DNA of 64,000 nucleotides from contig JBFMGQ010000012.1 in the NCBI GenBank assembly GCA_040752515.1, positions 19,431 to 83,430 of the forward strand. The letters run 5' to 3'. The notes under the pieces are model-generated. The model was not told the DNA's origin. It made no database searches and was given only the letters and a program-made list of their open reading frames with translations. The stretch comes from Tenuifilum sp040752515 (GTDB taxonomy: Bacteria > Bacteroidota > Bacteroidia > Bacteroidales > Tenuifilaceae). A program made the translations under genes and the position numbers. This document shows positions 24,891 through 33,980 of the stretch, piece by piece; the first letter of the stretch is position 1; every line of letters begins with the position of its first letter.

Positions 24891-25940
24891 CTATGGTTCG
24901 TATATATGCCCATTGTCCTCGTTCAGTATATCCTTTCGGATGATCGGCAACTTTAGCAGCAGCTCCTTCATCCCCTCCACATCCAGCCTGCGGGTGTTGT
25001 GCGAGTTGTACTCCTCAATCCGGGTGATATCGGTTTGTCCCTCGTTGAAGTACAGTCCATAGTTCAGGTCGCGGTTGTCGGCTGGGATACGGAAGTAGTT
25101 GCCCATGTCGTAAGCCTTTACCATCTCCTCACGGGTGAGCAGGGTTTCGTAAAGCTTTTCGCCGTGGCGGGTTCCAATAATCTTTATGGGATTCTTGGCT
25201 TGGTAAAGCTCCAGCAGAGCCTTTGCCAGGGTCTCAATTGTAGCCGCGGGTGCCTTTTGTACGAAGATATCGCCGGGCTGGCCATGCTCAAAGGCAAACA
25301 GCACCAGGTCAACGGCATCGTCGAGGGTCATCATGTAGCGGGTCATGTTGGGGTCGGTAATGGTGAGCGGTTGACCGGCTTTAATTTGCTCAACGAATAG
25401 TGGGATTACCGAACCCCGCGAGGCCATTACGTTACCGTATCGGGTCCCGCAGAATACCTGCTTTTTGGGATCATTGTTCCGGGAGCGGGCAATCATGATC
25501 TTTTCCATCAGCGCCTTGGTGATACCCATGGCGTTTATGGGGTACACCGCTTTATCGGTGCTGAGGGTAACCACTCGTTTAACGCCATACTTTTCCGCAG
25601 CATCAAGCACATTGTCGGTGCCAAGGGCATTGGTTTTTAGGGCTTCCACCGGGAAGAACTCACACGAGGGAACCTGCTTTAGCGCTGCGGCATGGAAAAC
25701 GTAATCCACTCCAACCATGGCCGACCGCACGCTACCTTCGTTCCGTACATCGCCAATGTAAAATTTAATGCGCTTATCGTTGTAGAATCGGCGCATGTCG
25801 TCCTGTTTCTTTTCGTCGCGCGAGAAAATACGGATTTCGGCAATATTTGTTTTAAGGAATCGCCTCAATACCGCATTACCAAACGATCCGCTTCCACCGG
25901 TAATCAGTAGCGATTGGTTATCAAAAATACTTTCAGACAT
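24891..25940 (-). CDS. capE: CapE/WbjB-type UDP-GlcNAc 4,6-dehydratase/5-epimerase
   Basis: First enzyme of UDP-N-acetyl-L-fucosamine synthesis. The extended SDR fold starts LLITGGSGSFGNAVLRRFL (NAD site). It contains DYVFHAAALKQVPSCEFFP, and TLSTDKAVYPINAMGI followed by TKALMEKI, where Met stands in the position of the usual SDR Tyr, as is common in this inverting subfamily. VFCGTRYGNVMASRGSVIPL and the late IIGTRHGEKLYETLLTREEM are further family blocks. It has 349 residues. It is the first gene of the leftward operon and has an upstream TAnnTTTG element at 25960-25967. Confidence 0.9.
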   Translation of the reverse strand: MSESIFDNQSLLITGGSGSFGNAVLRRFLKTNIAEIRIFSRDEKKQDDMRRFYNDKRIKFYIGDVRNEGSVRSAMVGVDYVFHAAALKQVPSCEFFPVEALKTNALGTDNVLDAAEKYGVKRVVTLSTDKAVYPINAMGITKALMEKIMIARSRNNDPKKQVFCGTRYGNVMASRGSVIPLFVEQIKAGQPLTITDPNMTRYMMTLDDAVDLVLFAFEHGQPGDIFVQKAPAATIETLAKALLELYQAKNPIKIIGTRHGEKLYETLLTREEMVKAYDMGNYFRIPADNRDLNYGLYFNEGQTDITRIEEYNSHNTRRLDVEGMKELLLKLPIIRKDILNEDNGHIYEP

Positions 25941-25959
25941 AGCAAAAGGTTTATTCTTT

Positions 25960-25967
25960 CAAAATTA
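25960..25967 (-). promoter_or_regulatory. -7 promoter element for the FucNAc operon
   Basis: On the minus strand this reads TAATTTTG, an exact TAnnTTTG, 20 bases before the capE start codon. Confidence 0.5.
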
Positions 25968-26603
25968 ACAATTTTAGTTGATAGTTAAGGCGTTTTTGGT
26001 GATTAGTGTTTGGTAATGGAGCGCAGATGATGCAGACGGTTTAGTTGTTCGTGAATTTTAATGGAACGCAGATGACACCGATAATGCAGATTTTCACTGT
26101 GTAACACTGTGTGAACCCTATACTAATTTAGTTGATGGTTGTTGGTGAATTTAAGTGGAACACAGATGACACAGATTTTGCTGATTTTCACTGTGTAACA
26201 CCGTGTGAACTCTGTGAAACGCTGTGATACTGATTTAGTTGACAGTTGATGGTTGTTAGTATTAGAACCCTAATCCTTGAACTCCGCAGAGCGGAGCAGG
26301 CTCTTAAATCCCGCATCGCGGGACAGGCTCTTTAACTCCGCAGAACGGAGCAGGCTCTTTATCCTTTAACCTTTAACCTTTATTCCCGCTTTGCGGGACA
26401 GGCTCTTTAACCTTTAACCTTTAACCTTGAACTAGCCAAACACTAAATCCCAACCACCTCTCTGAACACTGCACACTGTAAACTGCACACTAAAAATAGA
26501 ACCCCGCTTTGCGGGACAGGTACTGAAATCTTAAATCTTTCTGTACACTGCACACTGTACACTAATCACTTTTTTTTCTTACTTTTACTTGCTTAAATCT
26601 TAA
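25968..26603. repeat. Repeat-filled spacer
   Basis: No gene seen. Two TTTCACTGTGTAACAC-type repeats (about 26092-26120 and 26188-26231) are followed by chained TCCCGC/GCGGGA and CTCCGC/CGGAG small palindromes with CAGGCTCTTTAACC linkers (about 26278-26410). A further GCTTTGCGGGACAGG unit lies near 26503, with CACTGCACACTGTA stretches between. Confidence 0.7.
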
Positions 26604-26615
26604 ATGTTTTGCCTT

Positions 26616-27095
26616 ATGGACAAGAAAGAAATTCTTTCGAAAAAAATACTTGGCGGTGTTGAGTACGACCGCATGGTAGCATTTTGGAATTTTAAATCGC
26701 GGTCGGTGGTTGCGCTTTACGGTACTTTCGATGTTTTTCACCCTTCAGTTTTTGAGCTCATCACCTTTGCTGCTGAGCTGGGGCAGGAGCTGGTGGTTGG
26801 CGTTAAGCCCGATGCCGATGTTAAACGCGAAAAGGGCGATAAGTTTCCGGTTTACACCCAGGAACAGAGGGCTGCCATGGTTTCATCTCATCAGCTGGTA
26901 TCGGCAGTGCATATTTGCGAAGAGGGTATTGAGGAGTTCCTGCGTCGAACAAAGCCAACCGTTGCGGTATGCTGCGCTCACGCATCCGATGCCGACAAAA
27001 AAGCCCTTGAGGTGGTTAAGGAATGGAACGGTCGTGTTGAGATCTTTACCAGCAGCACAACAGGTATCGACGATATCATTTCAAAATATAAATAG
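26616..27095 (+). CDS. Cytidylyltransferase-like (RfaE2/HldE-C type) protein with degenerate HxGH
   Basis: The fold of the nucleotidyltransferase domain of RfaE/HldE is recognisable in VVALYGTFDVFHPSVFELI, VVGVKPDADVKREKGDKFPV, YTQEQRAAMV and the final FTSSTTGIDDII. The catalytic HxGH is replaced by HPSV, losing the second His, so normal nucleotidyl transfer is doubtful. The start is placed at the second Met (26616), which gives MDKKEIL; a Met at 26604 is also in frame. The stop codon directly abuts the GTG start of radA, so the two are probably translated together. It may be a non-catalytic or altered-specificity paralogue. Confidence 0.7.
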   Translation: MDKKEILSKKILGGVEYDRMVAFWNFKSRSVVALYGTFDVFHPSVFELITFAAELGQELVVGVKPDADVKREKGDKFPVYTQEQRAAMVSSHQLVSAVHICEEGIEEFLRRTKPTVAVCCAHASDADKKALEVVKEWNGRVEIFTSSTTGIDDIISKYK

Positions 27096-28475
27096 GTGGC
27101 TAAAACTAAAAGCGTTTACGTTTGTCAGAACTGCGGTGCCGAGTCGGTGAAGTGGTTGGGGCGTTGCCCATCGTGCAACGAGTGGAACACCTTTGTGGAG
27201 GAGCGCATTACCAAGGAAACAAAGAATCGTGTTGGATTGGTTGATGTTTCACGGAATGCCAGCCCCAAACCGCTCAAGGACATTGAGACCAGCAACGAGA
27301 AACGTATCGATACCCGGGTGGGTGAGCTAAACCGTATTCTTGGCGGAGGCATTGTTCCCGGTTCGATACTGCTGCTGGGGGGTGAGCCTGGCATTGGTAA
27401 ATCGACCCTGGCTTTACAGCTTGCCTTGGGCATGAATCACCAAAAGGTACTATACGTATCGGGCGAGGAGAGTGCCCGGCAGGTAAAGATTCGCGCCGAT
27501 AGGATCAATCCAGCCAATCAGGATTGCCTTATACTCAACGAAACGCTTTTGGAGAACATACTCACCCAGATTGAGAATGTGCAGCCCGATTTGGTGGTAA
27601 TCGATTCCATTCAAACACTTTACACCGATACCATTGAGTCGTCGCCCGGGAGCGTTTCGCAGATCCGCGAGACGGCAGCCGCGCTTTTGCGCTACGCAAA
27701 AACATCGGGTGTTCCGGTAATACTCATTGGGCATATCACCAAGGATGGGAGCATAGCTGGCCCTAAGGTACTTGAGCATATTGTTGATGTGGTATTGCAG
27801 TTTGAGGGCGATCAAAACTACCTGTATCGTATTTTACGCTCGTCGAAAAACCGATTTGGTTCCACATCGGAGATAGGCATTTTTGAGATGCAAAGCAGCG
27901 GACTGGTTGAGGTAACTAACCCCTCGGAGATATTGCTCTCGCACCGCGATGAGCAGCTAAGCGGCATTGCTGTGGCTGCCACCATCGATGGGGCAAGGCC
28001 TTTCCTTATCGAAACGCAGTCGCTGGTTAGCACTGCGGTTTACGGTACACCGCAACGTTCCACTACGGGCTTTGACCAGCGTAGGCTGAACATGTTGTTG
28101 GCCGTACTCGAGCGACGCGCTGGGTTTAGGCTTGCTAACAAGGACGTATTCCTGAACATAGCCGGGGGGCTTAAGGTCAGCGACCCTGCTATCGATCTTG
28201 CCGTTATTGCAGCCATACTCTCGTCAACCCTCGATGTGCCAATACCCGGAACAACCTGCTTTGCTGCCGAGGTAGGACTTTCGGGCGAGATTCGCCCGGT
28301 GAACCGGCTCGACCAACGTGTGGCCGAGGCCAACAAGCTGGGAATGACCCGTATGTTTGTATCGCGGTACAACACCAAAGGGCTCGACTATGGCAGTAAG
28401 AGCTGTAAAATTGTACCCATTGGGAGGATTGAGGAGCTGGTTCGATACCTATTTGGGCGCGAAACGGTTGATTAA
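27096..28475 (+). CDS. radA: DNA repair protein RadA (Sms)
   Basis: RecA-like ATPase that promotes branch migration in recombinational repair. The N-terminal zinc finger is YVCQNCGAES...RCPSCNEW. Walker A is LGGEPGIGKSTLAL, Walker B is LVVIDSIQTLY, and the RadA-specific KNRFG motif is present (SSKNRFGSTSEIGIF). The C-terminal Lon-like domain follows (about residues 270-455). Length (459 residues) matches the family. It uses a GTG start immediately after the previous stop codon. Confidence 0.96.
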   Translation: MAKTKSVYVCQNCGAESVKWLGRCPSCNEWNTFVEERITKETKNRVGLVDVSRNASPKPLKDIETSNEKRIDTRVGELNRILGGGIVPGSILLLGGEPGIGKSTLALQLALGMNHQKVLYVSGEESARQVKIRADRINPANQDCLILNETLLENILTQIENVQPDLVVIDSIQTLYTDTIESSPGSVSQIRETAAALLRYAKTSGVPVILIGHITKDGSIAGPKVLEHIVDVVLQFEGDQNYLYRILRSSKNRFGSTSEIGIFEMQSSGLVEVTNPSEILLSHRDEQLSGIAVAATIDGARPFLIETQSLVSTAVYGTPQRSTTGFDQRRLNMLLAVLERRAGFRLANKDVFLNIAGGLKVSDPAIDLAVIAAILSSTLDVPIPGTTCFAAEVGLSGEIRPVNRLDQRVAEANKLGMTRMFVSRYNTKGLDYGSKSCKIVPIGRIEELVRYLFGRETVD

Positions 28476-28486
28476 TAGGTTGTGAT

Positions 28487-29755
28487 ATGAGAATTGCGGT
28501 TATAGGTTTTGGCGCTGCAGCCATTGGCTTACTCGAGAAATTGAAGGACACCAACCACGAGGTGCATGTCTTTGAGAAAAGTAACGATATCTACTCATCG
28601 AGTATATCCGGTATCCGTGCCGATGGAAAGCTATTCGTTTCCACCGAGATGGGGGGTGAGATTTATATCGACCCCATTCTGCAGCGCAGGTTTGTGGAGT
28701 ACTACATCAACTTTACCGATAAAAGGGAGGTTGAAACCGGAAACTCGTTTGCCTCGGAGGATTACTACCGAAAATTCTACGAAAAGGGCTTCCTGCCCAT
28801 CTCATCGCAATTCTTCCATATTGGAACCGATCAGCTCAAGGAGGTTCTTTTCAATATCTACGAGCAGTTCTGCAAATCAAAAAACATCCACTTTCACTTC
28901 AGCACCGAGGTTACTGAAGTTACTGATCTGCCCGATGGTGTTTTGGTGAATGGCGCTGAACAGTTCGATATGGCTGTGGTTGCCGTTGGCCGGAGTGGCC
29001 ATAAGCTCATTAACACCACCATATCGGCCTATCCGCAACTAATAAAGAACAACACCAAGGTTGATTTGGGCATCCGCTATGAGTTACCTAACCACATTGT
29101 TGATGAGATTAACCGCGAGATGTACGAGTTCAAGGTGAAGTATAAAAGCCGAACGGGCTACATGGTTCGTACTTTCTGTAATAATCCATCGGGGTTTGTG
29201 GTAACCGAGAACTATGGCGATTTTACCACGGTTAATGGCCATGCCAAGATGCGTCAGAAAAGCGGAAACACAAATTTCGCCATACTTGCATCGCTTGTAC
29301 TCACTGAGCCCTTCAACGATCCCATAGGATACGGTTCGTACATTGCCAAACTATCGAACCTTTTGGCGGGCGAGGGTAAGGTAATACTTCAAACCTACAG
29401 CCACTTTAAGGAATCGAAACGCACTAAGAACCTTTACAGGGTTCATCCCACCCTTGAGCCGGAGAAATACATTTTGGGTGATATAAACCTGGCATTCCCC
29501 CGCAGAATCATTGAGAGCATCATCGACTTCATTGAGAACCTGAATACGGTAATTCCCGGAGTGGCCAATAACGATAATTTGGTGTATGCACCTGAAATCA
29601 AGTTCTATTCCAACAGGTTGAATAACCAGATTTCGGAACACTTAAAGTTTATAGGCGATTGCTCCGGTGCAACCCGTTCCATAATCTACGCTACCGCTCA
29701 CGGTTACCTGATGGCCGAGGCCATACTGGCCAATAATTTTAATGCTGATATTTGA
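28487..29755 (+). CDS. FAD-dependent dehydrogenase-like flavoprotein
   Basis: A 422-residue protein with an N-terminal dinucleotide-binding fold (MRIAVIGFGAAAIGLLEKL) and a second conserved block FDMAVVAVGRSGHKL. A C-terminal FIGDCSGATRSIIYATAHGY is the FAD-closing GD motif. It fits the uncharacterised FAD-dependent dehydrogenase family common in Bacteroidota; substrate unknown. It follows radA by 11 bases and its stop overlaps the next ATG by one base (TGATG), so it is co-transcribed with the ABC gene. Confidence 0.8.
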   Translation: MRIAVIGFGAAAIGLLEKLKDTNHEVHVFEKSNDIYSSSISGIRADGKLFVSTEMGGEIYIDPILQRRFVEYYINFTDKREVETGNSFASEDYYRKFYEKGFLPISSQFFHIGTDQLKEVLFNIYEQFCKSKNIHFHFSTEVTEVTDLPDGVLVNGAEQFDMAVVAVGRSGHKLINTTISAYPQLIKNNTKVDLGIRYELPNHIVDEINREMYEFKVKYKSRTGYMVRTFCNNPSGFVVTENYGDFTTVNGHAKMRQKSGNTNFAILASLVLTEPFNDPIGYGSYIAKLSNLLAGEGKVILQTYSHFKESKRTKNLYRVHPTLEPEKYILGDINLAFPRRIIESIIDFIENLNTVIPGVANNDNLVYAPEIKFYSNRLNNQISEHLKFIGDCSGATRSIIYATAHGYLMAEAILANNFNADI

Positions 29756-31344
29756 TGCTAAGGGTTTCCGATCTCTCAGTTTCATTTGCGGGCAATCCGG
29801 TTGTTTCCGGTATTAGCTTTAGCTTGAAGCCCGGTGAGATACTGGGTTTTGTTGGCGAATCGGGATCGGGCAAATCGGTAACATCGTTAGCCCTTATGGG
29901 GCTACTTCCACCCAATGCGAGTATCGATAGGGGTAAAGCCCTTTTCGATACCGGTAAGGGTGAGGTTGATTTATTTAGTATTGATGGCGAGTTGCACCGA
30001 CGCATAAGGGGGCATGGCATCGCCATGATTTTTCAGGAGCCGCAAACCAGCCTTAACCCATCCATGCTATGCGGGAAGCAGATACTGGAGGCTGTTGAGC
30101 TGCATACAGGCCTAAGAGGTGATAAGGCAAAGGAGCGTTGCTTGCAGTTACTAGCCGAGATGCAGCTACCCGATCCGGCAAAGGTTTACCGCAGTTACCC
30201 GCATCAGCTTAGCGGTGGGCAAAAGCAGCGGGTAATGATTGCCATGGCACTTGCCGGCAATCCCCGCATACTCATTGCCGATGAGCCAACCACCGCTTTG
30301 GATGTTACGGTTCAAAAAAGCATTTTGCAGCTACTGAAAGATATCCGTCAAAGGCATCAAATCGGTATAATTTTCATTACCCACGATCTGGCTGTAGTTT
30401 CGGAAGTAGCCGATAGGATAATGGTTATGCAGCAGGGGCAACTGGTGGAGCAGGGTAGTGTTGAGGAAATTTTTAACAATCCACAACACCCATATACCCG
30501 TAGGCTCATTGAATACCGTAAGCGTATAAACCAACCCGTTAAAGGGAACGATTCTGCCGTTGAGACCGAACCCATTTTCAGGGTCAATGCAATTAATGTT
30601 GATTACGGTAGTAACAGCTGGTTTAAAAAGGGATATAGGGCAATCAGCAATGTTTCGTTTAGCCTGTTCAAAGGCGAAACTTTAGGTTTGGTGGGCGAGT
30701 CGGGTTCAGGGAAAAGCACCATTGGGCGTACCCTTTTAAAATTAATCGATACCCAGAGCGGCTCCATCGATTACCAAGGTAAACCGTTGGATACCCTAAG
30801 GGGTAACGACTTGTTGAGGTTTAGGCGTGAGGTTCAACTTATTTTCCAGGATCCCTACTCATCGTTGAATCCCCGTTTAACCATTGGGCAGGCTCTGATA
30901 GAGCCTTTTATATATCATGGAATGGGGAACAAGAGTCAGGCCCGGCAACGGGTTCAGGAACTGCTACAAATGGTCAATTTACCAGTCGATAGCATGAACC
31001 GCTATCCCCATGAATTTTCCGGTGGCCAAAGGCAAAGGATTGTAATAGCCCGCGCACTGGTACTTAACCCCAAAGTACTGGTTTGCGACGAAATTCTCTC
31101 AGCGCTCGATGTATCTACACAAGCCCAAATGCTTGAAATGCTTCAGGATTTGAAAATGCGAATGGGCTTAACATACCTTTTCATATCGCACGATTTATTG
31201 GTTGTGCGCAGCATAAGTACACGGGTAATTGTTCTGAGCAAGGGTAATATCGAAGAACAAGGGCCTGCCGACAAGGTTTTTAGCAAGCCCCAAAGTATTT
31301 ATACGCAACAACTGATTGAAGCAATTCCAGGAAAATTACTTTAG
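29755..31344 (+). CDS. ABC transporter, fused double ATPase (oligopeptide/dipeptide type)
   Basis: Energises import by the peptide/nickel (DppD-DppF, YejF-like) family. Two complete nucleotide-binding domains occur in one chain. The first has Walker A VGESGSGKSVTSL, signature LSGGQKQRV and Walker B ILIADEPTTALD. The second has GESGSGKSTIGR, FSGGQRQRI and VLVCDEILSALDVS, where Ile replaces the usual Pro after DE. Each ends with an oligopeptide-type extension (NPQHPYTRRLIEYRKRI). ATG at 29755 is preferred to the upstream TTG. No permease or binding protein is nearby. The 3' end overlaps the opposing PBP gene by 4 bases. Confidence 0.92.
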   Translation: MLRVSDLSVSFAGNPVVSGISFSLKPGEILGFVGESGSGKSVTSLALMGLLPPNASIDRGKALFDTGKGEVDLFSIDGELHRRIRGHGIAMIFQEPQTSLNPSMLCGKQILEAVELHTGLRGDKAKERCLQLLAEMQLPDPAKVYRSYPHQLSGGQKQRVMIAMALAGNPRILIADEPTTALDVTVQKSILQLLKDIRQRHQIGIIFITHDLAVVSEVADRIMVMQQGQLVEQGSVEEIFNNPQHPYTRRLIEYRKRINQPVKGNDSAVETEPIFRVNAINVDYGSNSWFKKGYRAISNVSFSLFKGETLGLVGESGSGKSTIGRTLLKLIDTQSGSIDYQGKPLDTLRGNDLLRFRREVQLIFQDPYSSLNPRLTIGQALIEPFIYHGMGNKSQARQRVQELLQMVNLPVDSMNRYPHEFSGGQRQRIVIARALVLNPKVLVCDEILSALDVSTQAQMLEMLQDLKMRMGLTYLFISHDLLVVRSISTRVIVLSKGNIEEQGPADKVFSKPQSIYTQQLIEAIPGKLL

Positions 31345-33683
31345 TAGATTTCTATCTCGTTGATCTCGTAATCAGCCTCGTTTTCGCAGTTAATGCTCAC
31401 ATTGCCCGGTAGTAAAGGCCTTTCCCAATCGTCGTTAGGCGATATCCCCAGTGTGGGGTCAGCATAAACCTTTTGCAAAAACAATCCAAAGATAGGAAGG
31501 GCCATATTGGCACCCTGCCCTAAGGCTAGGTTCTGGAAGTGAACCGAACGGTCTTCGGCTCCGGTCCAAACCCCTGCCACCAGGTTGGGCGTAATGCCCA
31601 TAAACCAACCATCGGAGTGGTGCTGGGTTGTTCCTGTTTTACCTCCAATTCTACCCGGGAGCTGGAATTTATAGCGTAAACGTACCCCTGTGCCTTGGTT
31701 AACTACACCTTCGAGCAAGTTGATCATCAGGAATGCTGTTTGCTCGCTGATGGCTTCGTTTTTCTTGGTGTTAAACGTTGCCAAAACATTACCGTTTTTG
31801 TCCTCGATTCGGGTTACAAATATTGGTTCAACCTGTACCCCTTTATTTACAAATGTACCATAAGCACCAACCATTTCGTAGAGGTTAAACTCAAAGGTTC
31901 CCAGAATAATTGAGGGTACAGGCTCTATGTAGCTCTTAATTCCAAGTTGATGAATCATTTCCACCACAGCGCTAGGTGCAAACTGTTTCATTATCCAAGC
32001 CGAAATGTTGTTAACGGAATTTGCCAACCCCCACTTAAGGGTAACCATTTGCCCATCGTGTTTTGTGCTACCGGAGTTTTTGGGAGCCCAAATGGTGTCG
32101 CCCACCACAAAGGTTTGGGTTACGTTTGGCACCTTGGTACAAGGCGAGTAACCCTCCTGCATGGCAAGGGTATAAAGGAATGGCTTTATGGTTGAACCAA
32201 CCTGGCGTTTACCCTGGCGAACCATATCGTACTTAAAGTGCTTGAAGTCGGGACCTCCAACGTAAGCTTTAACATGGCCGTTGTGCGGATCCATTGCCAT
32301 AAAACTCGAACGGAGGAATCGCTTATAGTAGCGGATTGAATCGAGTGGCGACATGATGGTATCGCGTTCACCCTTCCATGAGAATACCCTCATGGGTATT
32401 TTTTCGTTAAAGTTGTCCATAATGCTGTCGCGCGAGGCACCCGAAGCCACAAGACCCCTATACCTTTGGGTTTGACGCATTGCCAGGTAGATGATATGAT
32501 CGGCTTGATCTGGGGTAATATCGTAGAAAATCCTTCCACCACGAGCCTTAATCTCCTTATCGAGTGCAGGTTGCAACTCATTTTTAAGGTGATCTGCAAG
32601 AGCCTCTTCGGCATACCGCTGCATGCGTGAGTTTACGGTGGTGTAAATCTTTAACCCATCGGTGTAAACATTGTAGGGAGTGCCATCGGGCTTAGTGTTC
32701 TTATTGCACCATCCGTAAAGCGGATTGGTTTCCCAAAGTAGCGAATCTTCCTGGTACATCTGTTGCGACCAGTAACGCTTTGGGTTAGGCTTTGTGGCTG
32801 TCATAAACAATCGCAACATCTCCCTAAAGTAAGTGGCTGTACCCTGGTTATGATCCTGCGATTGATACTTGAGAACAATGGGTAGTTTTGAAATGGAATC
32901 GAACTGGTGCTGGTTAATGTAACCATACTTAAGCATTTGCCCAAGCACCACGTTCCTTCGCTTAATTGCATTTTCAGGGTTACGCACAGGGCTGTAACGG
33001 GTTGGAGCATTTACAACTCCAACAAGAAGTGCTGCTTGCTCAATGGTAAGCGAATCGGGGGTTGTATCAAAAAAGGTTTTGGCTGCTGCTTTTATCCCAA
33101 ATGCATTACTCCCGAATTCTACCACGTTGAGGTACATGGCGGCAATCTCTTCCTTGGTGTAGTTGCGTTCAAGCTTTACCGATGTTATCCATTCCTTAAA
33201 TTTGGTAATTACCAGTTTTGCTGTCCGCACAATTGAATTTTGTTTGCTTGAGATATCGCGTGGGAAAAGGTTTTTGGCAAGCTGCTGCGTTATGGTACTT
33301 CCACCTCCGGCCGATCGTTGGGCAAAAAGCACCGTTTTAAACATTACTCGCCCTAACCCTTTAAAATCGATACCGCTATGGCTGTGGAATCGGGCATCCT
33401 CCGTGGCTATAAGCGCATTGATTACATTTGGCGATATCTCGTTGTAGTCCACAAAACTCCTGTACTCCTTGTATATGTTTCCAAGTACTATGTTGTCTTC
33501 GGATATTACCTCCGAGGCAACATTGCTTTTGGGATTTTCAAGTTCCCTAAAGGTTGGAAGTGGTCCAAAAAACTCCAAACCAATCAGGATAAAGATGGTA
33601 ACAACAAACAGGAAGCCAAATGCCAATGCCCCCCAGAACCAGGTTTTAAACTTTTGAATTGTTGCAGGATCGTTTAGTTTCAT
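31341..33683 (-). CDS. Penicillin-binding protein 1A, transglycosylase/transpeptidase
   Basis: Bifunctional class A PBP that polymerises and cross-links peptidoglycan. An N-terminal membrane anchor (about residues 15-36) is followed by a GT51 domain with ATEDARFHSHSGIDFKGLG and GGSTITQQLAKNLF. The transpeptidase domain has GSTIKPFLY (SxxK), an SVNN (SxN) and GKTGTTQHHSDGW (KTG). Length is 780 residues, normal for PBP1A. It is transcribed alone, converging on the ABC gene. Confidence 0.95.
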   Translation of the reverse strand: MKLNDPATIQKFKTWFWGALAFGFLFVVTIFILIGLEFFGPLPTFRELENPKSNVASEVISEDNIVLGNIYKEYRSFVDYNEISPNVINALIATEDARFHSHSGIDFKGLGRVMFKTVLFAQRSAGGGSTITQQLAKNLFPRDISSKQNSIVRTAKLVITKFKEWITSVKLERNYTKEEIAAMYLNVVEFGSNAFGIKAAAKTFFDTTPDSLTIEQAALLVGVVNAPTRYSPVRNPENAIKRRNVVLGQMLKYGYINQHQFDSISKLPIVLKYQSQDHNQGTATYFREMLRLFMTATKPNPKRYWSQQMYQEDSLLWETNPLYGWCNKNTKPDGTPYNVYTDGLKIYTTVNSRMQRYAEEALADHLKNELQPALDKEIKARGGRIFYDITPDQADHIIYLAMRQTQRYRGLVASGASRDSIMDNFNEKIPMRVFSWKGERDTIMSPLDSIRYYKRFLRSSFMAMDPHNGHVKAYVGGPDFKHFKYDMVRQGKRQVGSTIKPFLYTLAMQEGYSPCTKVPNVTQTFVVGDTIWAPKNSGSTKHDGQMVTLKWGLANSVNNISAWIMKQFAPSAVVEMIHQLGIKSYIEPVPSIILGTFEFNLYEMVGAYGTFVNKGVQVEPIFVTRIEDKNGNVLATFNTKKNEAISEQTAFLMINLLEGVVNQGTGVRLRYKFQLPGRIGGKTGTTQHHSDGWFMGITPNLVAGVWTGAEDRSVHFQNLALGQGANMALPIFGLFLQKVYADPTLGISPNDDWERPLLPGNVSINCENEADYEINEIEIY

Positions 33684-33980
33684 CCTTACAAAATATTTTG
33701 GGTTATTGTATGCTTTATTGATAAGTACTAATTGTTACCAGAATTAATCACTTTCAATCGAATTCATTGGCTTACTATGTAAAGCTATGCGCCGTAAAGT
33801 TAGTAAAATATGTATGCGAAAAAGCTATAAAACTTTTTTACAGCAGCTGTACATAGTTCACAAATAAACAGAAAATCAGCAAATAACAAAAAAAATTGGG
33901 GTCGATAGATTAACATAATTTTGTTCAAACCATATCAATTTCTTTACTTTGTGCCAATCTTAACTGTAATTATATAAGGT
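33684..33980. other. Divergent spacer between PBP1A and topA
   Basis: AT-rich, no open frame of interest. It contains the topA promoter element noted separately. Confidence 0.6.
33916..33923 (+). promoter_or_regulatory. -7 promoter element for topA
   Basis: TAATTTTG matches TAnnTTTG exactly. A TTG at 33896-33898 lies 17 bases upstream in the -33 position. Confidence 0.5.

Noticed and set aside
24999..25400. Antisense frame over capE
   Set aside because: Shadow of a gene with full SDR motifs.
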